From Micromonospora radicis (GTDB lineage: Bacteria; Actinomycetota; Actinomycetes; Mycobacteriales; Micromonosporaceae): 64,000 nt of DNA. The translations under genes were made by a program, and so were the position numbers. The notes under the pieces were generated by a model. The model was not told the origin of the DNA and searched no databases. It saw only the letters and a program-made list of their open reading frames with translations. Shown in pieces: positions 60,882 to 64,000 of the stretch; positions within the stretch are counted from its first letter, which is position 1, and each line of letters opens with the position of its first letter. Location: the NCBI RefSeq assembly GCF_003583405.1, contig NZ_QXEC01000021.1, forward strand, positions 33,488-97,487, read 5' to 3'.

Positions 60882-62209
60882 GCGGGGCGTACTGGTGGAC
60901 GGTGCCGACGCTGTTGGGAGTGTTCGCCGGGGTGGCGCTGGTAGGCGGATGGTGGGGCCGGCGGAAGGCGACGTCGAGCCGACCGGACATGGACGATCCG
61001 CTCGTCGAATGGGTTGCCGCTCTGCACGCGGCAGGCGGGCCGGGGGACCGGCGATCGGCGGCCCGGGCGTGTGTGGTGCGGCATCGGTCGGGCCTGCGTA
61101 CGCCGCGCGGCCAGGTCGGCCCACCGGCTGCGTCTCGATCCGTGCAGTCGCCGGGCAGCCGGCGCCCGCCGGTCGTGACCGGCGTGGCACCGGCGCCGAT
61201 CCGAACGACCGCAGCATCGGGCGGCCCCGGGTTTCCGTCCAGCCGAACGGAGCCGGTCCGGCCCGTGGCAGCCGCCGCGCCGGAGATTCCACCCGGGCCA
61301 GCCCCGACGACCGGGTCGGTGGATGGGTATGCGCAGTCCGGCGGCGACTCCGGATGGTGGTCGGTCCGGCCCCGGCGGACACTGCTGCTGATCGTGCTGT
61401 TCGGCGCCGGGGCGGGTGGGCTGCTCGCCGGGCCGGTGGCGGCGGTTGCGCTCGCCGGGTACGGCGCGCTGGGTGGGCGCGCCTGGTTTCGGCGCGTGGC
61501 CGCGACCCGGAGAGTCCAGCGGCGGCGGGAGCAACTGGACCGGCTGTGTGCGCTGGCCGCGGACCTCAGGGCCGGGCTGCCGGTGCCGGTGGCGGCGGAG
61601 CGGCTGGGCCTGAGCCGCCCGGCGACGACGCCCACCACGCCCGACCTCGACCTGGACATCGACCTGAACCTGGACCTGGACATCGACGTGGACCCGATGG
61701 TGGCGGCCGGGCTCGTGCCGCCCGGGTTGCGAGACGCGCGGACGCCGGCCGCGGCCGGAGCCGGCGTCGACGCGCCGCCGGCTGGCCGCGTCGAGGTCGC
61801 CCGAGCGGCCCCGGCCGGGCCGGGTGACGTCGAGCGGATCGCTTCGCCCGGTCCCGCGACCGCGGCGGACCGGCCCGGCCAGTTGGCCCAGGCCGCGGTG
61901 CGGCTCGCGGACCGTACCGGTGCCCCGCTGGCCGAACTGGTCGAGCGCATCGAGGCTGACGCCCGGTCGGCCGACCGGGCACTGGCCGCGGCAGCGGCGC
62001 AGGCGGCCGGTGCCCGGGCCACCGCCTGGTTGCTCGCCGCCCTGCCGCTGGGTGGCGTCGCGCTGGGCTACGGCATCGGCGTCGACCCGCTCCAGGTGCT
62101 GCTGTACACCCCGATCGGCGGTGCCTGCGCGGTCGCCGCCATCGCACTGCAACTGGTCGGGCTGGTCTGGGCGGACCGGCTCGGCGCTCCGCCGGACGGA
62201 GGCAGCTGA
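60878..62209 (+). CDS. tadB: TadB-like type II secretion F-domain protein with an acidic insert
   Basis: 443 aa, longer than the usual 280-300. An N-terminal helix and about 140 Pro/Arg-rich residues precede the membrane part (TLLLIVLFGAGAGGLLAGPVAAVALAGYGALGG, about 167-200). The F-domain (about 205-330 and onward) is interrupted by a 17-residue acidic run DLDLDIDLNLDLDIDVD at 256-272 (61643-61693). LVERIEADARSADRALAAAAAQAAGARATAWLLAALPL closes the domain before C-terminal helices. With TadC it forms the inner-membrane platform. The insert lies in a region that looks otherwise ordinary. Confidence 0.82.
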   Translation: MSGAYWWTVPTLLGVFAGVALVGGWWGRRKATSSRPDMDDPLVEWVAALHAAGGPGDRRSAARACVVRHRSGLRTPRGQVGPPAASRSVQSPGSRRPPVVTGVAPAPIRTTAASGGPGFPSSRTEPVRPVAAAAPEIPPGPAPTTGSVDGYAQSGGDSGWWSVRPRRTLLLIVLFGAGAGGLLAGPVAAVALAGYGALGGRAWFRRVAATRRVQRRREQLDRLCALAADLRAGLPVPVAAERLGLSRPATTPTTPDLDLDIDLNLDLDIDVDPMVAAGLVPPGLRDARTPAAAGAGVDAPPAGRVEVARAAPAGPGDVERIASPGPATAADRPGQLAQAAVRLADRTGAPLAELVERIEADARSADRALAAAAAQAAGARATAWLLAALPLGGVALGYGIGVDPLQVLLYTPIGGACAVAAIALQLVGLVWADRLGAPPDGGS

Positions 62210-63022
62210 ATGTCCGAGCTGACCGTGGCCGGTGGCTGCCTGGGCGTCGCCGTGCTGCTCATGGTCGTGGCCCTCATCCGGCGCCGACCACGGCGACGCC
62301 TGCGCCGGCTGACCGACGGAGCCTCGGCCATCGGTGCCCGGCGTCGCGGGCGGGGCGCCGTCGTCGAGCCGCCCGGCGCTCCCGCCGTACGCCCCGTCGA
62401 CGCCGTACGCCGGGTGGACTCCGTACGCCGGGTGGACTCCGTACGCCTGGCCGCCGTACTGGCCGGGGTGGCCGTGGCGGTCGTGGTCGGCGGCGTACCC
62501 GGGATGGTGGCGGCACCGGTCGCGGTGGTGCTGCTCGACCGGCTGCTTCGTCGGATCGAGCATCCGGCCGAGCGGGGCCGCCGACTACGCGCCACGGCCG
62601 ACCTGCCACTGGCCGCAGATCTGCTGGCCGCGGCGCTGCGGGCGGGCGCACCGGTGGAACGTTCGGTACTCGCGGTGGCCGACGTGCTCGGCGGCCCGCT
62701 GGCCGAGCAGCTGCGCCGAGTCGGCCGGACGCTCCAACTCGGCGGTGTGCCACCCGAGGCGTGGGCGCACCTGTCGACGGTGCCGGGCGGGCAGCGGGTG
62801 GCCACCGCCGCGGTCCGCTCGGCGAGCAGCGGGGCGGCGCTGGCGGGCGCCCTGACCCGGCTGGCCGACGACCTACGTGCCGACCGGGTCACCGCGATCG
62901 AGGCAGCGGCACGGCGCTCCGGGGTGCTGATCGTGCTGCCCCTGGGCCTGTGCTTTCTGCCCGCCTTCATTCTCGCCGGTCTGGTGCCGGTGATCGTCGC
63001 CGTACTCGGTGACGTGTTGTAA
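62210..63022 (+). CDS. tadC: TadC-like type II secretion F-domain protein
   Basis: 270 aa, starts directly after the tadB stop behind GGAGG. Membrane helices at the N-terminus, about 78-105 and the C-terminus (LIVLPLGLCFLPAFILAGLVPVIVAVLG); the F-domain includes LPLAADLLAAALRAGAPVERSVLAVADVLGGPLAEQLRRV. A short tandem repeat at 62385-62447 (18-bp units) gives VRPVDAVRRVDSVRRVDSVR in the linker between helices. With TadB it should form the pilus assembly platform. Confidence 0.85.
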   Translation: MSELTVAGGCLGVAVLLMVVALIRRRPRRRLRRLTDGASAIGARRRGRGAVVEPPGAPAVRPVDAVRRVDSVRRVDSVRLAAVLAGVAVAVVVGGVPGMVAAPVAVVLLDRLLRRIEHPAERGRRLRATADLPLAADLLAAALRAGAPVERSVLAVADVLGGPLAEQLRRVGRTLQLGGVPPEAWAHLSTVPGGQRVATAAVRSASSGAALAGALTRLADDLRADRVTAIEAAARRSGVLIVLPLGLCFLPAFILAGLVPVIVAVLGDVL

Positions 63023-63043
63023 CCATCGAGAAAGGACGAACAC

Positions 63044-63211
63044 GTGCGGAGAATTCTGGCCCGCCTGCGCGGGGACGCCGGCATGAACACCGCGGAGTAC
63101 GCCGTCGGGACGCTCGCGGCGGTCGCCTTCGGCGGCATCCTGCTCAAGGTACTCACCTCGGACAGCGTGCAGTCGGCCCTGTCCGGCGTCATCGACCGGG
63201 CGCTGAGTTGA
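63044..63211 (+). CDS. flp: Flp-type pilin (DUF4244)
   Basis: 55 aa, missed by a 60-residue cutoff. VRRILARLRGDAG is the basic leader, then MNTAEYAVGTLAAVAFGGIL the hydrophobic spine. G13-M with E18 at +5 fits prepilin peptidase cleavage of type IVb pilins. GAAAGGACG precedes the GTG. It should be the pilus subunit. The stop overlaps the tadE TTG (TTGA). The mycobacterial counterpart is Rv3656c. Confidence 0.85.
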   Translation: MRRILARLRGDAGMNTAEYAVGTLAAVAFGGILLKVLTSDSVQSALSGVIDRALS

Positions 63212-63576
63212 CCGGGCGCCGGCCGGCCGGTCGCGACCGGGGCTCGTTCACCGCCGAGATGGCGGCCGGCCTGCCGGCGCTGCTGCTGCTCCTGCTCGCC
63301 GGGCTGACCGCGGTAAACGCGGTCAGCACCAAGGCTGCCTGCCTGGACACGGCCCGGGAGGCAGCGCTGGCTGCCTCCCGGGGTGAGGAGGGTGCCGCGG
63401 CCGGCGAGCGGCAGGCACCGACTGGTGCGCGGGTGGTCGTCGTGCTGGAAGGCGGGCAGGTCCGGGCGACGGTGCGGGCGCCGGTACGGATTCTCGGCGC
63501 CGACCTGCCGGCGATCACCGTGGTCGCCGTGGCCGTGGCAGCAGCGGAACCGGGCGTGCCGGAGCCACGACCATGA
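63208..63576 (+). CDS. TadE-family pseudopilin-like protein
   Basis: 122 aa with GSFTAEMAAGLPALLLLLLAGLTAVNAV, a pilin-like spine with an E at +5 after the Gly. The start is TTG 63208, rare, but it overlaps the flp stop and no better in-frame start precedes the conserved Gly-Ser-Phe. Probably a minor pilin. Counterpart of Rv3655c. Confidence 0.8.
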   Translation: MTGRRPAGRDRGSFTAEMAAGLPALLLLLLAGLTAVNAVSTKAACLDTAREAALAASRGEEGAAAGERQAPTGARVVVVLEGGQVRATVRAPVRILGADLPAITVVAVAVAAAEPGVPEPRP

Positions 63577-63974
63577 GCGCCGGTCGCGTGGGGTGGTGGG
63601 TACAGCGTGCACGCGGGGACCGTGCGGGCGACCGGGAACGGGGTGGGGCCACCATCTGCCTCTTGGCGGTGGGATTGGTGTTCGTCCTGGCCGGACTCTT
63701 CGGCGCCGGTGTCGGTGCCGCGCGGGTGGCGCGCCAACAGGCCCGGGTCGCCGCGGACCTCGGCGCCCTGGCCGGCGCGGCGAGGGCACTCCAGGATGGG
63801 GCGGCGGCGTGCGCCCGGGCCGACGAGATCGTCGCCGCGAACGGTGCCCGGCTGGTCCGCTGTCGGCTCGACGGGCTCGACCTCCTGGTCACCGCCGAAC
63901 TGACGGTGGAACCGGTGCCGGGGCTGACCCGGATCGCCACCGCATCCTCCCGAGCCGGTCCCCTCCGCGGCTGA
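63573..63974 (+). CDS. Rv3654c-family TadE-like protein
   Basis: 133 aa with one N-terminal membrane segment (GGATICLLAVGLVFVLAGLFGAGVGAA, about 24-50) followed by RVARQQARVAADLGALAGAARAL, the TadE/TadG-like hallmark, and a short extracytoplasmic part with a cysteine pair (AACA, VRCR). ATG overlaps the tadE stop. Last gene of the operon in the window; the 26 bases that follow show only a short GC-rich stretch. Confidence 0.82.
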   Translation: MSAGRVGWWVQRARGDRAGDRERGGATICLLAVGLVFVLAGLFGAGVGAARVARQQARVAADLGALAGAARALQDGAAACARADEIVAANGARLVRCRLDGLDLLVTAELTVEPVPGLTRIATASSRAGPLRG

Positions 63975-64000
63975 CCCTCCCGGGGCTTCGTACCAAGATG

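Overview
This window is about 72% G+C actinobacterial chromosome. Gene content and order point to the family Micromonosporaceae (Micromonospora, Salinispora or a close relative): a futalosine-type menaquinone pathway, a 14-gene nuo operon, an ESX/type VII fragment with WXG100 proteins and a mycosin, an actinobacterial tad cluster beside a 6C RNA, and intergenic sequence blocks encoding S-A-R-S-E-L and S-E-R-Q-R type peptides. The genus is inference; no rRNA or tRNA gene is visible.

Layout. 1-5.6 kb: the start of an ABC ATPase, a HelD/HelR-like RNA polymerase-recycling ATPase, mqnA, and two tandem class A beta-lactamase-fold proteins. 5.9-9.7 kb: the paaABCDE phenylacetyl-CoA epoxidase operon. 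9.9-16.1 kb: a secreted SGNH esterase, mqnC, an LPxTG surface protein, menG, a small leaderless protein and menJ. 16.2-32.6 kb: nuoA to nuoN, closed by a strong hairpin. 32.7-33.7 kb: a long-chain polyprenyl diphosphate synthase. mqnA, mqnC, menG, menJ, nuo and the prenyl synthase make this a quinone and respiratory-chain neighbourhood: ring, methylation, tail, tail saturation and the main quinone-reducing enzyme. A near-consensus Rex operator lies in front of menJ.

33.8-41.2 kb: a divergent MFS/IclR pair, a Tat-type PhoX phosphatase with an upstream PHO box, a SigL-like ECF sigma factor with a zinc-type anti-sigma factor, RarD, and a small holin-like membrane protein. 41.3-48.6 kb: part of an ESX locus (eccE, two WXG100 genes, mycP, a double SseB-domain protein and a partner). 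48.6-55 kb: an alpha/beta hydrolase lacking its nucleophile, a lipoprotein, an immune-inhibitor-A protease and acsA. 55.3-64 kb: a Fic-like protein with a degraded active site, a SerB-like HAD phosphatase, a 6C small RNA, a membrane protein ending in a von Hippel-Lindau-type beta domain, and the tad genes ssd-tadA-tadB-tadC-flp-tadE-tadE-like. This last block matches the mycobacterial Rv3654c-Rv3661 region.

Most noteworthy: (1) short in-frame micro-ORFs fill the longer gaps inside operons and overlap both the upstream stop and the downstream start, at nuoL/M, nuoM/N and paaB/C, with similar cases at paaC/D and before acsA; at nuoM/N the micro-ORF is three exact 57-bp repeats, each with its own ribosome-binding site. 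(2) The bacterial VHL-like domain keeps the exact spacing of the human hydroxyproline pocket. (3) The Rex site at menJ. (4) The PHO box at phoX/sigma. (5) Six genes carry a TAnnnT box 6-7 nt before the start codon, the signature of leaderless transcripts.
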